Shown here: positions 41,161 through 51,596 of the stretch, piece after piece
Numbering within the stretch: the first letter of the stretch is position 1
Layout: each line of letters opens with the position of its first letter
Source of the DNA: Mesorhizobium sp. 131-2-1
GTDB lineage: Bacteria > Pseudomonadota > Alphaproteobacteria > Rhizobiales > Rhizobiaceae
Reading direction: 5' to 3'
Length of the DNA stretch: 64,000 bases
Assembly: GCF_016756535.1 (NCBI RefSeq)
Contig: NZ_AP023247.1
Span: 744,001 to 808,000, forward strand
The notes under the pieces: generated by a model
Database searches by the model: none
Seen by the model: the letters and a program-made list of their open reading frames with translations, nothing else
What the model was told of the DNA's origin: nothing
Made by a program: the position numbers and the translations under genes

Positions 41161-42414
41161 GTGATGCACAATCGCCCGGAAATCGCTCGGGCGGCGGCGG
41201 AAGCGGCCGCCCGGCAGAGCTACGGCAAGCTGGTCGCCTTTCTTGCGGCGCGCACGCGCGATGTCGCCGGCGCCGAGGACGCGCTTGCGGATGCTTTCGC
41301 GGCCGCGCTGGAGCGCTGGCCGCAGACCGGCGTGCCCGAAAAGCCGGAGGCCTGGCTGCTTGCGGTGGCGCGCCGGCGGGGCGTCGACGCGATCCGGCGG
41401 CGACAGACAAGCGAGGCGGCACGCGATCATCTCAAGCTGATCGCCGAGGAGGTGGAGGCCCGCATGACCGACGAAGAGCTACCGGACGAGCGGCTGAGGC
41501 TGATGTTCGCCTGCGCGCATCCGGCCATCGAGGCCAGCGTGCGGGCGCCGCTGATCCTGCAGACCGTCCTCGGCTTCGACGCGGCGGCCATCGCTTCGGC
41601 CTTCCTGGTCTCGCCGGCAACGATGGGCCAGCGCCTGGTGCGCGCCAAGACCCGCATCCGCGAGATCGGCATCCCGTTCCGCGTGCCGGAGCGGGCCGAG
41701 CTCGGCGAGCGGCTGGACGCGGTGCTGGAGGCGATCTACGCCGCCTTCGCCGAGGGCTGGACCGATCCGGCCGGCACCGAGACGCGGCGCCGCAACCTCG
41801 CCACCGAGGGCATCTGGCTCGGCCGGCTGGTGGCTTCGCTGATGCCGGAGGAACCGGAGGCGGTGGGGCTTTTGGCGCTGATGCTGTTTGCCGAGGCGCG
41901 GCGGGCGGCGCGGCGCAGCCCGGAAGGGGACTTCGTGCCGCTTGCCGAGCAGGACACCGCGCTCTGGGACGACACGCTGATCGACGAGGCGGAAACCCTG
42001 CTCGAGGGTGCCGCCGCCGCCAGGGGATTGATCGGCCGCTACCAGCTGGAGGCGGCCGTGCAATCCGCCCACACGGCGCGGCGCCGAGGCGGCCGCACCG
42101 ACTGGGTGGCGATCCGCCAGCTTTACGACGCGCTGCTGGCCGTCGCCGGCTCGCCGGTGGTGGCGATCAACCGCGCCGTGGCGATCGCCGAGGACGAGGG
42201 TGCCGCGGCGGGACTGGCGGCGCTCTACGTGCTGGGCGAAGACAAGCGGCTGGATGACTATCAGCCCTACTGGGCTGCCCGCGCGGGCCTGTTGGCCAGG
42301 CTCGGCAACACCAGCCACGCTGTCGAGGCCTATGATCGAGCGATTGGCCTCGAGCGAGACCCGGCCGTGCGCCGTTTCCTGCAGGAAAAGCGAGCAAACC
42401 TCACCCGGAACTGA
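41161..42414 (+). CDS. ECF42-group RNA polymerase sigma factor
   Basis: Sigma factor of 417 residues. Residues 1-185 hold sigma-2 (AGAEDALADAFAAALERWP, KPEAWLLAVARRRGVDAIRR) and sigma-4 (FDAAAIASAFLVSPATMGQRLVRAKTRIRE). The unusually long C-terminal part, about 230 residues, is the DUF6596/TPR-like extension of ECF42 (AIYAAFAEGWTDPAG, WVAIRQLYDALLAVAGSPVVAINRAVA). ECF42 has no anti-sigma; the extension controls activity. The start is GTG 41161 or ATG 41164. It is co-transcribed with the DGPF gene, probably from its own ECF42 promoter. Confidence 0.92.
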   Translation: MMHNRPEIARAAAEAAARQSYGKLVAFLAARTRDVAGAEDALADAFAAALERWPQTGVPEKPEAWLLAVARRRGVDAIRRRQTSEAARDHLKLIAEEVEARMTDEELPDERLRLMFACAHPAIEASVRAPLILQTVLGFDAAAIASAFLVSPATMGQRLVRAKTRIREIGIPFRVPERAELGERLDAVLEAIYAAFAEGWTDPAGTETRRRNLATEGIWLGRLVASLMPEEPEAVGLLALMLFAEARRAARRSPEGDFVPLAEQDTALWDDTLIDEAETLLEGAAAARGLIGRYQLEAAVQSAHTARRRGGRTDWVAIRQLYDALLAVAGSPVVAINRAVAIAEDEGAAAGLAALYVLGEDKRLDDYQPYWAARAGLLARLGNTSHAVEAYDRAIGLERDPAVRRFLQEKRANLTRN

Positions 42415-42416
42415 GT

Positions 42417-43046
42417 TCAGTTTTCCGGCCACATCTCGTGCGATGCATTGAGTTTCCGCATCAGCGCATCGTCGCGCAGCTTGCCCCACAGGCGCTCAAC
42501 ATTCGGCCAGGCCGTGCGAGCCCGTTCGACGTCGGGATGCCAGGCTACCAGCATGACTAGATAGATGTCGGCGATTGAGAGCGTGTCGCCGACCAGCCAA
42601 TCCCGTCCGGCAAGGGCCTTGTCGAGTACGGTAAAGCCGCGATCCATCTCCGTGATTGCCGCCTCTTTTACGGCCTTCACGCCTTCCGCGTCGGCAGTGT
42701 AGCGACGAGCATAAAAGAAGCGCAGCACCGCCGGGTAGAGGACCGACGACATGAAGGCCATCCAGCGCAGGAAGTCGGCGCGCGCGGCCGAGCCCGCCGC
42801 CGGCGCCAGCCCGGCCTCCGGATGGCGCTCGGCCAGCAGGATGCAGATCGCCGCCGATTCGGTCATCGATTGGCCGTCCGGCAAGGTCAGGACCGGCACC
42901 TGGTTCAACGGGCTGATGTCGAGAAAGGCCTGGTCGGGCGGGTCCTTCTTCGGCACGTCGATCTGGTCGAATGGCGCGCCGGTCAATGCCAGCGCCGCCT
43001 CGACGACGAAGCCGCCGCTGCCGGGGCGCGTGTAAAGTCTGTACAT
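42417..43046 (-). CDS. Glutathione S-transferase family protein
   Basis: Protein of 209 residues. Residues 1-78 are a thioredoxin-like N-domain (MYRLYTRPGSGGFVVEAALALTGAPF, NQVPVLTLPDGQSMTESAAICILLAE with the cis-Pro and the ES pair that holds glutathione). Residues 90-205 are the helical C-domain with DWLVGDTLSIADIYLVML. The catalytic residue near the N-terminus would be Ser10 or Tyr5. Substrate unknown. The gene is convergent with the sigma gene, two bases apart. Confidence 0.9.
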   Translation of the reverse strand: MYRLYTRPGSGGFVVEAALALTGAPFDQIDVPKKDPPDQAFLDISPLNQVPVLTLPDGQSMTESAAICILLAERHPEAGLAPAAGSAARADFLRWMAFMSSVLYPAVLRFFYARRYTADAEGVKAVKEAAITEMDRGFTVLDKALAGRDWLVGDTLSIADIYLVMLVAWHPDVERARTAWPNVERLWGKLRDDALMRKLNASHEMWPEN

Positions 43047-43177
43047 GAATCTCTCCCAACCACCCCCAGGGGGCCGGGCAGATTTGCACCGGAAGCCGCG
43101 CGGCGCTCAAGCGGCGCGCGGACGCCACAGGGGTTTTTTCAGCGGTCCAGCGTGCCGCGAGGCTTCGTCGAGGCTGC

Positions 43178-44158
<981 letters not shown>

Positions 44159-44350
44159 TGTTTCGCTCCCAGATCAGGCAATTGCATTCAGCGACAGAAT
44201 AGGGCTTTCAAACGCGCAAGATAGGCTGCCGGCCGAAAATATCCGAGTGGGGCGCGTGCTGAAAACGCTCCCGCCCTGGAAAAGCATTTTCCGGATCGGC
44301 CCGTTTCCGGAATGGATTGGCGGAAACGTCGACGCGATGAGATGCGCGCT

Positions 44351-44968
44351 CTACTGGCGGGCGGCGATCGCCGCCGCCGCACCCGCCATGAAGCCCGCGG
44401 CGGTGCGGTTCAGCGCCTTGAGCGCCCGCGGCGACTTCAGGAACCAGCGCGCCTTGGCCGCCAGCGCCAGATAGGGCACCAGCACCACCAGCAGCACAAT
44501 GACGGTGAGCGCGACGAGGATGCTGTAGTCGGCCAGCGTGATCGTCTTCAGGTCGACGATGGTCGGCGTGATGGCAAGGTAGAAGATCATCGTCTTCGGA
44601 TTGCCGAGCGTGACGGTCAGGCCGGCCAGGAAGGATGCGAACAACCCGCCCTTGCCCTTCCTCGCCTCGACTGTCTCCGGCGTGATGCCGCTGGTCCAGA
44701 AGCGCCAGCCGAGGAAAGCGAGGTAGGCGACGCCCGCCCATTTGATCGCCAGGAAGACCATGCCGAAGGTCTGCGCGACGAAGGCAAGGCCGAGCACCAC
44801 GGCGGTGAGATAGGTGAGGTCGCCGAGGATCAGGCCGAACGACATGGCCAGCGACGAGCGGAAGCCGGAACCGAGCGCCCGCGCCACAAGCGCGGTGACG
44901 CCAGGGCCCGGAATGGCGGCGGCGATGCCGAGGGCGGCGCTGTAGGCGATGAATCCGGTGAGGGTCAT
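44351..44968 (-). CDS. LysE/RhtB-family amino-acid exporter
   Basis: Membrane exporter of 205 residues with six hydrophobic segments. The N-terminal LysE signature AAAIPGPGVTALVARALGSGFRSSLAMSFG and the central GLTVTLGNPKTMIFYLA are present. It exports an amino acid or derivative that cannot be named from sequence. The start at 44968 (MTLTGFIAYSAALGI) puts the first membrane segment at the N-terminus; an in-frame ATG at 45094 would overlap the end of the neighbouring gene and add a non-homologous stretch. Confidence 0.88.
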   Translation of the reverse strand: MTLTGFIAYSAALGIAAAIPGPGVTALVARALGSGFRSSLAMSFGLILGDLTYLTAVVLGLAFVAQTFGMVFLAIKWAGVAYLAFLGWRFWTSGITPETVEARKGKGGLFASFLAGLTVTLGNPKTMIFYLAITPTIVDLKTITLADYSILVALTVIVLLVVLVPYLALAAKARWFLKSPRALKALNRTAAGFMAGAAAAIAARQ

Positions 44969-45074
44969 GGGCTGGTCCTGGCGCGGGCGGCGCGGAAAGC
45001 GGCCCTTTTGCCACAAAACAAGGGCCTGGAGAATTCCCTCGCGGCGGGATTCGGTTGCACCAGGAGCGGCGATC

Positions 45075-46424
45075 TCAGGACCGGCCGTCGCCATAGGTGA
45101 CGCGCCAGATGGTGCCGTTGCCGTCCTCGGTGAGGATCAGCGCGCCATCCTTCGCGACAGTGACGCCGACCGGCCGGCCCCAGACATCGTCGTCGGAGAT
45201 GACGAAGCCGGTGGCGAAATCCTCATACTCGCCGGTCGGCTTGCCATCCTCGAATTTCAGCCGCACCACCTTGTAGCCGGTGCGCACGCCGCGGTTCCAC
45301 GAGCCGTGCAGGGCGACGAAGGCATCGCCCCGATATTCGGCCGGGAAGCTCTTTCCCTCATAGAAGGCGATGTTGAGCGGCGCCGAATGCGCCTGCATCA
45401 GCACGTCGGGAACGGTGACCTTGCCGGCGAGATCCGGGCGCGCGCCCGCGTGGCGCGGGTCCTCGTTGGCGCCGATGTAATACCAGGGCCAGCCATAGAA
45501 GGCGCCGTCCTTGACGGTGGTGGCATATTCGAAGGGAACGTTGTCGCCGAGCCCGTCGCGCTCGTTGACGACGCACCAGAGCCCGCCCGTCTGCGGCTGC
45601 ACGGTCATGCCGGAGCAGTTGCGCAGGCCGGTGGCGAAGCTGCGTCGGTTCCTGCCGTCGGGATCGAAGGCCAGCACGTCGGCGCGGCCTTCCTCAGAGC
45701 CCCAAATGGCGCCAAGCGGCGCCGACGTCGCCCATCGCTCGAGCCCGCCCTCCGGCTCGGCGCCGACGTCCTCGGCGATATTCGAACCGGAGCCGACGGA
45801 CAGATAGAGCGTCTTGCCATCCGGGGAAAAAGCTATGTCGCGCGTCCAGTGATGGCTGGAGGGGATGTCCTGGACGATGGTTTCCAGCTTGCCCTGCGCC
45901 TTCAGGTCGCCGTCGCGATAGGCGAAGCGCATGACGCTGTTGCTATTGGCGACATAGACCCATTGCGGCCTGTCGCCCGGCGGGTAGAAGGCGATGCCAT
46001 AGGGCCGGGTCAGCCCTTCGGCGAAAATGGCTTGCTCCGCCGGCTTCGCGCCGCCCTCGGCGAGGCGATAGACCCGGATCTGGTTGGCCTTGCTGTCGGC
46101 GACGAACAGGTCGCCATTGGGTGCCGCGCGCACGACCCGCGGATTGTCGATACCGGAGGCGACAAGCTCGATGGAGAAGCCGGGCGGCACGAGCGGCTTG
46201 ACCCCTTCCGGGCGATCGGCGATGCCGGCGCCGTTCGATGACGAGCGGGTCAGGTAAGGCGCCGGCAGGTCCTGCGGCTTGATCAGGCGGCGAACGCCCG
46301 GACGGTCGGCTTTCCAGTCGCCGAAGGCCCTCTTGCCGGTCAACACCGGCTGGTCCGCCTGTTGCGCCAGCGCTGTGGTGGCGACCAGCACGGCAGCTCC
46401 CGCAAGACAGGCAAACCGGATCAT
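45075..46424 (-). CDS. Exported PQQ-type sugar (sorbosone) dehydrogenase
   Basis: Exported protein of 449 residues. Residues 1-20 are a signal peptide (ACLAGAAVLVATTALAQ). The mature part is a six-bladed propeller like soluble glucose or L-sorbosone dehydrogenases: FSIELVASGIDNPRVVRAAPNGDLFVADS, HHWTRDIAFSPDGKTLYLSVGSGSN, and NCSGMTVQPQTGGLWCVVNERDGLGDN, closing with GRPVGVTVAKDGALILTEDGNGTIWRV. PQQ would be the cofactor; the sugar is unknown. The start at 46424 gives the signal peptide; an in-frame ATG at 46517 does not. Confidence 0.87.
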   Translation of the reverse strand: MIRFACLAGAAVLVATTALAQQADQPVLTGKRAFGDWKADRPGVRRLIKPQDLPAPYLTRSSSNGAGIADRPEGVKPLVPPGFSIELVASGIDNPRVVRAAPNGDLFVADSKANQIRVYRLAEGGAKPAEQAIFAEGLTRPYGIAFYPPGDRPQWVYVANSNSVMRFAYRDGDLKAQGKLETIVQDIPSSHHWTRDIAFSPDGKTLYLSVGSGSNIAEDVGAEPEGGLERWATSAPLGAIWGSEEGRADVLAFDPDGRNRRSFATGLRNCSGMTVQPQTGGLWCVVNERDGLGDNVPFEYATTVKDGAFYGWPWYYIGANEDPRHAGARPDLAGKVTVPDVLMQAHSAPLNIAFYEGKSFPAEYRGDAFVALHGSWNRGVRTGYKVVRLKFEDGKPTGEYEDFATGFVISDDDVWGRPVGVTVAKDGALILTEDGNGTIWRVTYGDGRS

Positions 46425-46547
46425 ACCGTCCTCCAGGGTTGGTCTCGCCACGGACCGGCCAAGGGCAGGGCAAACAACGGCAAGATCCGACAGGCGTTCC
46501 GCAGGGAAGCTCGCCACACGTGAATTTGAGGCCGGTTTCCTGGGTGC

Positions 46548-46745
46548 TCAGCTGCCTTCGGCGTAGAAATCATCGTCGAGGCGCTTTTCCAGCGCGACTA
46601 GGTCGGCGGGCAGCGGCAGGCCCATGGCGCGCAATTCCTGCAGCTTCTCGCGCAGCTGCTCCTGTATCTCGTGCTGGTCCTCGGGCTGATTGACCATTTC
46701 CTCGAGCAACATGCTGATCTGGGCCTTCAGCGATTCCAGCGCCAT
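46548..46745 (-). CDS. Conserved small helical protein, 65 residues
   Basis: Acidic, fully helical protein: MALESLKAQISMLLEEMVNQ, then EDQHEIQEQLREKLQELRAMG and LPADLVALEKRLDDDF. The heptad pattern suggests a coiled coil or helical hairpin. No Cys or membrane segment. A strong ribosome site, GAGGAGA, precedes the ATG. It lies downstream of hrcA on the same strand, separated by a repeat, and may share its transcript. Family unknown to me. Confidence 0.75.
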   Translation of the reverse strand: MALESLKAQISMLLEEMVNQPEDQHEIQEQLREKLQELRAMGLPLPADLVALEKRLDDDFYAEGS

Positions 46746-46787
46746 TCTTTTTCTCCTCGTCAGCCTGTGTCTTCCAGGGTGTGTCGA

Positions 46788-46832
46788 GATTCAGGTCAGG
46801 CCGCGCCGAGCACGGTGCCTCAACTGAATATC
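46788..46832. repeat. Short ATTCAGGT-type repeat
   Basis: GATTCAGGTCAGGCCGCGCC at the left matches the left end of the repeat at 9671 and AACTGAATATC closes it at the right. It is shorter, lacking the inner GGTCTCC arms. It follows the hrcA stop by nine bases. Confidence 0.6.
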
Positions 46833-46840
46833 AATGCACC

Positions 46841-47923
46841 TTACCGCAGCATGCGCGAAATAAGCTGCGCCGTATAGTCGACCATCGGCACGATGCGGGC
46901 ATAGTTCAGCCGCGTCGGACCGATGACGCCGAGCGCGCCGACGACGCGGGCGTCCTTGTCGCGATAGGGCGCCACCACCAGCGACGAGCCGGACAGCGAA
47001 AACAGCTTGTTCTCCGAGCCGATGAAGATGCGCACGCCCGGACCTTCCTCGGCGAGGTCGAGAAGTTGCAGCAGCCCGTCCTGCGTCTCCAGATCCTCGA
47101 ACAGATGGCGCAGCAATTCGATGTCGGCCTGGGCGGTGACGTTTTCCAAGAGGTTGGCGCGGCCGCGCACGATGAGGCGCGCCGGCAGGCCGCTTTCGGC
47201 GCCCGCCCAGACCGCCAAGCCCTTCTCGACCAGGTCCTGCGACAGCGTGTCGAGGGCGGCCCTGGTCTCGTCCTTGATGCGGGCGATCTCGACGCGCGCC
47301 TCGGCCAGCGTACGGCCGCGGATGTGGGCGTTGAGGAAGTTGGACGCCTCGTGCAGCTGCGAGACGGTGGTGCCGGCCGGCAGGTCGACGACGCGGTTCT
47401 CGACATCGCCGTTCTGCGACACCAACACGGCCAACGCCTTGGTCGGCTCGAGCTGGATGAATTCGATGTGCTTCAGCGCTACCTCGTTCTTGGCGGCAAG
47501 CACCAGGCCAGCCCCGCGCGACATGCCCGACAGCATCTGGCTGGCCTCGGTCAGCATATGCTCCAGCGTGGCGCCGGAGCCGGAAGCGCGCACCTGCGCC
47601 TCGATGATGCGCCGCTCCTCGTCGGAGAGGTCGCCAAGCTCCATGAAGGCGTCGACGAAGAAGCGCAGGCCGGTCTGCGTCGGCAAACGGCCGGCCGAGA
47701 TGTGCGGGGCATAGATCAGGCCGAGATGCTCGAGATCGCTCATCACATTGCGGATGGTGGCCGGCGACAACGAGGAGGGCAGGATGCGCGACAGGCTGCG
47801 CGAGCCGACCGGCTCGCCGTCCCTGAGATAGGATTCGACGATGCGCCGGAAGATGTCGCGCGATCGCATATCGAGCGACTGGAGCACGGGCGACTGCGAT
47901 GCCGGATCGACTGCCTTGGTCAT
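46841..47923 (-). CDS. hrcA: Heat-inducible transcription repressor HrcA
   Basis: Repressor of 360 residues that binds CIRCE elements ahead of groESL. The N-terminal winged helix has [46 protein letters not shown], followed by [24 protein letters not shown], both diagnostic. The C-terminal GAF-like region ends [26 protein letters not shown]. The divergent partner is rph, the classic alphaproteobacterial arrangement. No CIRCE element is visible in the 143-base gap, so self-control through CIRCE is not supported here. grpE is not adjacent within the window. Confidence 0.96.
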   Translation of the reverse strand: MTKAVDPASQSPVLQSLDMRSRDIFRRIVESYLRDGEPVGSRSLSRILPSSLSPATIRNVMSDLEHLGLIYAPHISAGRLPTQTGLRFFVDAFMELGDLSDEERRIIEAQVRASGSGATLEHMLTEASQMLSGMSRGAGLVLAAKNEVALKHIEFIQLEPTKALAVLVSQNGDVENRVVDLPAGTTVSQLHEASNFLNAHIRGRTLAEARVEIARIKDETRAALDTLSQDLVEKGLAVWAGAESGLPARLIVRGRANLLENVTAQADIELLRHLFEDLETQDGLLQLLDLAEEGPGVRIFIGSENKLFSLSGSSLVVAPYRDKDARVVGALGVIGPTRLNYARIVPMVDYTAQLISRMLR

Positions 47924-48066
47924 TCGAGCCAAAAACCTCCTGCTCAAATATAGACTTAGGCCGTGCCCGCGCAACCCGGTCCATTTTCCTTTGCGCCATG
48001 GGCCGCATGCGTCTACAAGCCGCCGACGAATCCTTGAAAACCAAAAGAAAGAAGAAAGAGGCCTCG

Positions 48067-48783
48067 ATGCGCCCCTCCAAACGCCAAGCCGACGAAATGC
48101 GCGCCATCTCCTTCGAGCGCGGCGTCTCCAAGCACGCCGAAGGCTCGTGCCTGGTGAAGTTCGGCGACACGCATGTCCTGTGCACGGCAAGCCTCGAGGA
48201 AAAGGTGCCGGCCTGGATGCGCAATTCCGGCAAGGGCTGGGTGACGGCCGAATACGGCATGCTGCCGCGCTCGACCGGCGAGCGTATGCGCCGCGAGGCT
48301 TCCACCGGCAAGCAGGGCGGCCGCACGCTGGAGATCCAGCGGCTGATCGGCCGCTCGCTCCGCGCCGTGGTCGACCTGCAGGCGCTGGGCGAACAGCAGA
48401 TCACCGTCGACTGCGACGTGATCCAGGCCGATGGCGGCACCCGCACCGCCTCGATCACCGGCGGCTGGGTGGCACTCTATGACTGCCTGCGCTGGATGGA
48501 GGCGCGGCAGATGGCCAGCGTCGCCAAGGTGCTGAAAGACCATGTCGCGGCGATCTCCTGCGGCATCCATGACGGCCAGCCGGTCATCGACCTCGACTAT
48601 CTCGAGGATTCCTCGGCCGGCACCGACGCCAATTTCGTCATGACCGGCAAGGGCGGCATCGTCGAGATCCAGGGCACGGCGGAAGGCGAACCGTTTTCCG
48701 AGGAGCAGTTCGCTGCGCTGATGAACCTCGCCAAGAAAGGCATTTCGCGCCTGGTCAGCCTGCAGCAGATGGCGGTGGCTTAG
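48067..48783 (+). CDS. rph: Ribonuclease PH
   Basis: Phosphorolytic 3'-exonuclease that trims tRNA ends, 238 residues. Family segments seen: [48 protein letters not shown] and the phosphate and metal site [18 protein letters not shown]. The start at 48067 ([19 protein letters not shown]) is where family similarity begins; longer upstream frames overlap the hrcA promoter side. First of a run of plus-strand genes (VOC, rdgB, hemW) with very short gaps, likely one operon. Confidence 0.96.
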   Translation: MRPSKRQADEMRAISFERGVSKHAEGSCLVKFGDTHVLCTASLEEKVPAWMRNSGKGWVTAEYGMLPRSTGERMRREASTGKQGGRTLEIQRLIGRSLRAVVDLQALGEQQITVDCDVIQADGGTRTASITGGWVALYDCLRWMEARQMASVAKVLKDHVAAISCGIHDGQPVIDLDYLEDSSAGTDANFVMTGKGGIVEIQGTAEGEPFSEEQFAALMNLAKKGISRLVSLQQMAVA

Positions 48784-48792
48784 GCTCTTGTC

Positions 48793-49203
48793 ATGACGCC
48801 TTCCGCCATCCTTGAATCGGCTCTCTACGTCACCGATCTGGCTGCGGCGGAAGCCTTTTACGCCGACGTGCTCGGGCTCGATCTGATCGGCAGGGTCGAA
48901 GGCCGCCACGTCTTCTTCCGCTGCGGAACTGGCGTGCTGCTGCTGTTCAACGCCGAGGCGACCAAAATCCCGCCGGCGCCCGACGCCAGGCTGAAAGTGC
49001 CCCCGCATGGCACGGTCGGCCAGGGCCATCTCTGCTTCGCCGCGAGCGCCGACGAGATCGCTGGCTGGCGCAAGCATCTCGCGGCGAGGAACATCGCCAT
49101 CGAAAGCGACTTCCAATGGCCGCAAGGCGGGCGCTCGATCTATTTTCGCGACCCTTCGGGCAATTCAATCGAATTCGCCGAGCCAGGGATCTGGGGCCTC
49201 TGA
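48793..49203 (+). CDS. VOC-family (glyoxalase/dioxygenase fold) protein
   Basis: Protein of 136 residues with two VOC beta-alpha-beta-beta-beta modules: [38 protein letters not shown], and [18 protein letters not shown] with [18 protein letters not shown] closing. Possible metal ligands are His (GQGHLCF) and Glu (IEFAEPG). Substrate unknown; similar to small glyoxalase/bleomycin-resistance proteins. Its stop overlaps the rdgB start (TGATG). Confidence 0.85.
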   Translation: MTPSAILESALYVTDLAAAEAFYADVLGLDLIGRVEGRHVFFRCGTGVLLLFNAEATKIPPAPDARLKVPPHGTVGQGHLCFAASADEIAGWRKHLAARNIAIESDFQWPQGGRSIYFRDPSGNSIEFAEPGIWGL

Positions 49204-49850
49204 TGCATCAGCTCAACGGACACAAAATCGTCGTCGCCAGCCACAATGAAGGCAAGCTGCGCGAGTTCGCCGACCTGATGGCGCCGTTCGGCTTCGAGGC
49301 CAAATCGGCGAAGGAATATGGCCTGCCGGAGCCGGACGAGACCGGCACCACCTTCGAGGAGAACGCCTACATCAAGGCATACGCTGCGGCCAAGGCCACC
49401 GGCCTGCCGGCGCTGTCCGATGATTCCGGGCTCTGCGTCGACGCGCTCGACGGCGCGCCCGGCGTCTACACCGCCAACTGGGCCGAGACGCCGGACGGCA
49501 GCCGGGATTTCGGCATGGCCATGCAGCGCACCGAAGTGGCGCTGCAGGAAGTCGGCGCGGCCGAGCCCGCGCAGCGCACGGGCCGCTTTGTCGCCGTCAT
49601 CTGCCTGGCCTTTCCCGATGGCGAGGCCGAGTATTATCGCGGCGAAGCCGAGGGAACGCTGGTCTGGCCGCCGCGCGGCGCGCTCGGCTTCGGCTACGAC
49701 CCGGTGTTCCTGCCCAACGGTTTCGACAAGACCTTCGGCGAGATGAGCGCCGAGCAAAAGCACGGCTGGAGGCCCGGTCAGCCGACGGCGCTGTCGCACC
49801 GCGCCCGCGCCTTCCAGAAATTCGCCAAAGCGCGGCTGGGGTCGGCCTGA
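49203..49850 (+). CDS. rdgB: dITP/XTP pyrophosphatase RdgB (HAM1)
   Basis: House-cleaning enzyme that hydrolyses non-canonical purine triphosphates (dITP, XTP), 215 residues. The signature [14 protein letters not shown] near the N-terminus, [39 protein letters not shown] and [13 protein letters not shown] are all present, with the catalytic Asp in SDDSG. The ATG at 49203 overlaps the VOC stop. hemW follows after one base, as in many alphaproteobacteria. Confidence 0.96.
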   Translation: MHQLNGHKIVVASHNEGKLREFADLMAPFGFEAKSAKEYGLPEPDETGTTFEENAYIKAYAAAKATGLPALSDDSGLCVDALDGAPGVYTANWAETPDGSRDFGMAMQRTEVALQEVGAAEPAQRTGRFVAVICLAFPDGEAEYYRGEAEGTLVWPPRGALGFGYDPVFLPNGFDKTFGEMSAEQKHGWRPGQPTALSHRARAFQKFAKARLGSA

Positions 49851-49851
49851 G

Positions 49852-51009
49852 ATGCTGCTCGACCGCAGTCCCGGCTTCGGCGTGTACGTCCACTGGCCGT
49901 TCTGCGCGGCCAAGTGCCCCTATTGCGACTTCAACAGCCATGTCCGCCACCAGCCGGTCGACCAGGAACGCTTTGCGCGCGCCTTCGAGGCGGAACTGGC
50001 AACGATGCGCGCCCGCACCGGGCCGCGCGAGGTGACGAGCATCTTCCTCGGCGGCGGCACACCATCGCTGATGAAGCCGGAGACTGTGGCGACGGTGCTG
50101 GATGCCGTGGCGAAGAACTGGACGGTGCCAGCCGGCATCGAAGTGACGCTGGAGGCGAACCCGTCCTCGGTCGAGGCCGAGCGCTTCCGCGGCTATCGCG
50201 CCGCGGGCGTCAACCGCGTGTCGCTCGGCGTGCAGGCGTTGAACGACAAGGATCTGCGCTTCCTCGGCCGGCTGCACAATGTCGAGGAGGCGCTGCATGC
50301 GATCGGGCTCGCGCGGGAGATATTTCCCCGCCTCTCTTTCGACCTGATCTATGCCCGGCCGGGCCAGACGCCGGAGGCGTGGCAGGCGGAGTTGGAGCAG
50401 GCGATCGGCCATGCCGCCGACCATTTGTCGCTCTACCAGCTGACCATCGAGGAAGGCACGCCGTTCCATGCGCTGCACGCGGCGCGGAAATTCATCATTC
50501 CGGACAATGACCAGGCCGCCGACCTCTACGCGCTGACGCAGGAAGTGACCGCGGCGCATGGGCTGCCGGCCTACGAGATCTCCAACCATGCCAGGCCGGG
50601 CGCCGAAAGCCGGCACAATCTGACCTACTGGCGCTACGGCGAATATGTCGGCGTCGGCCCCGGCGCGCATGGTCGCTTCGTCGAGAACGGCCGCCGCACG
50701 GTCACCATCGCCGAGCGAATGCCGGAAACCTGGGCCAACCTGGTCGAGGCCAAGGGCCATGGCGTCACCGGCGGCGAGATTTTGACGCGTTCCGAGGAAG
50801 CCGATGAGTTCCTGCTGATGGGGCTGAGGCTGGCCGAAGGCATCGACCTGTCGCGCTACGAGGCGTTTTCCGGACGCGGGCTCTCCAGTGCCAGACTGTC
50901 GGTGCTGCAGGAGGAAGGGCTGGTGGCGCCGGTCGGCAATTCCCGGCTGCGCGCCACGACGGCCGGCATGATCGTGCTTGATGCCGTGGTGGCAGACCTG
51001 GCGCGGTAA
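49852..51009 (+). CDS. hemW: Radical SAM haem chaperone HemW
   Basis: Haem-binding radical SAM protein of 385 residues. The cluster motif HWPFCAAKCPYCDFNSH places C18, C22 and C25, with Phe following in the last position as in HemW and not the second Cys of HemN. Further segments: TSIFLGGGTPSLM, VTLEANPSSVE, VNRVSLGVQALND and LTYWRYGEYVGVGPGAHGR. Often misnamed coproporphyrinogen oxidase; the Phe points to HemW. Overlap and spacing link it to rdgB. Confidence 0.94.
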   Translation: MLLDRSPGFGVYVHWPFCAAKCPYCDFNSHVRHQPVDQERFARAFEAELATMRARTGPREVTSIFLGGGTPSLMKPETVATVLDAVAKNWTVPAGIEVTLEANPSSVEAERFRGYRAAGVNRVSLGVQALNDKDLRFLGRLHNVEEALHAIGLAREIFPRLSFDLIYARPGQTPEAWQAELEQAIGHAADHLSLYQLTIEEGTPFHALHAARKFIIPDNDQAADLYALTQEVTAAHGLPAYEISNHARPGAESRHNLTYWRYGEYVGVGPGAHGRFVENGRRTVTIAERMPETWANLVEAKGHGVTGGEILTRSEEADEFLLMGLRLAEGIDLSRYEAFSGRGLSSARLSVLQEEGLVAPVGNSRLRATTAGMIVLDAVVADLAR

Positions 51010-51014
51010 CCCCC

Positions 51015-51338
51015 TTGAAGAACGTCCTCTTCGTCTGCAGCCAGAACCGCTTGCGCAGCCCGACCGCGGAGCAGGTGTTTTCCAGGCGCAGGGATATCGA
51101 AGTGGCTTCGGCCGGCACCAATCATGACGCCGACAACCCGCTGACGCATGAGCTGGTCGCCTGGGCCGACATCATCTTCGTCATGGAAAAGGCGCATCGC
51201 GCCAAGCTGCAGAAGAAATTCAAGGTGAGCTTGAAGAAGGCGCGGGTAATCTGCCTCGACATTCCCGACGACTACGAATTCATGGACCCGGAGCTGGTGC
51301 GACTGCTGGAGGCGCGGGTCCAGAGATACCTGGGCTAA
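51015..51338 (+). CDS. Low-molecular-weight phosphotyrosine phosphatase-like protein
   Basis: Short protein of 107 residues, beginning with TTG at 51015 (MKNVLFVCSQNRLRSPTAEQVF). The P-loop C8-x5-R14-S15 of low-molecular-weight phosphatases is present, and the general acid would be an Asp in CLDIPDDYEFMDPEL. It is shorter than classical members (about 150 residues) but matches a compact bacterial group. It lies five bases after hemW on the same strand. Substrate unknown. Confidence 0.82.
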   Translation: MKNVLFVCSQNRLRSPTAEQVFSRRRDIEVASAGTNHDADNPLTHELVAWADIIFVMEKAHRAKLQKKFKVSLKKARVICLDIPDDYEFMDPELVRLLEARVQRYLG

Positions 51339-51385
51339 CCAACCCGCCGGGTGCGCAACACCCACGCGGTCGTCATCCTCGGCTG

Positions 51386-51523
51386 GCGCCGATCGATAAA
51401 CTAGGCGTCGTGCTTGTGGCGGTGTTTGGCGCGGTCTTTCTCGGCGAGTGCCTCTCCGGAGCGAACTGGCTTGGCGTTGTCCTTATCGCGGCGGGGGCGG
51501 TGCTGGTCGCCTATCGGGGCTAG
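51386..51523 (+). pseudogene. C-terminal remnant of an EamA-family transporter
   Basis: An open stretch of 45 codons ending with TAG reads APIDKLGVVLVAVFGAVFLG, then ECLSGANWLGVVLIAAGAVL and VAYRG, which is the last EamA repeat of the transporter group that has APIDKLS at this point. The residues before it do not match the family and there is no start codon. It appears to be the end of a deleted gene. Confidence 0.7.
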
Positions 51524-51596
51524 CGGCACGCCTTCGCGGGCGGTTTTGGTTTCGAGGCGGGAAATGAAGATATCGAAGCGATTGGGCATCGTCCGG

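Noticed and set aside
47924..48066. CIRCE element between hrcA and rph
   Set aside because: The TTAGCACTC-N9-GAGTGCTAA pattern is not present.
51401..51589. Minus-strand frame of 62 codons (MPNRFDIFISRLETK...)
   Set aside because: Lies opposite the EamA remnant, has no ribosome site, and its C-terminal half is the antisense of the remnant.
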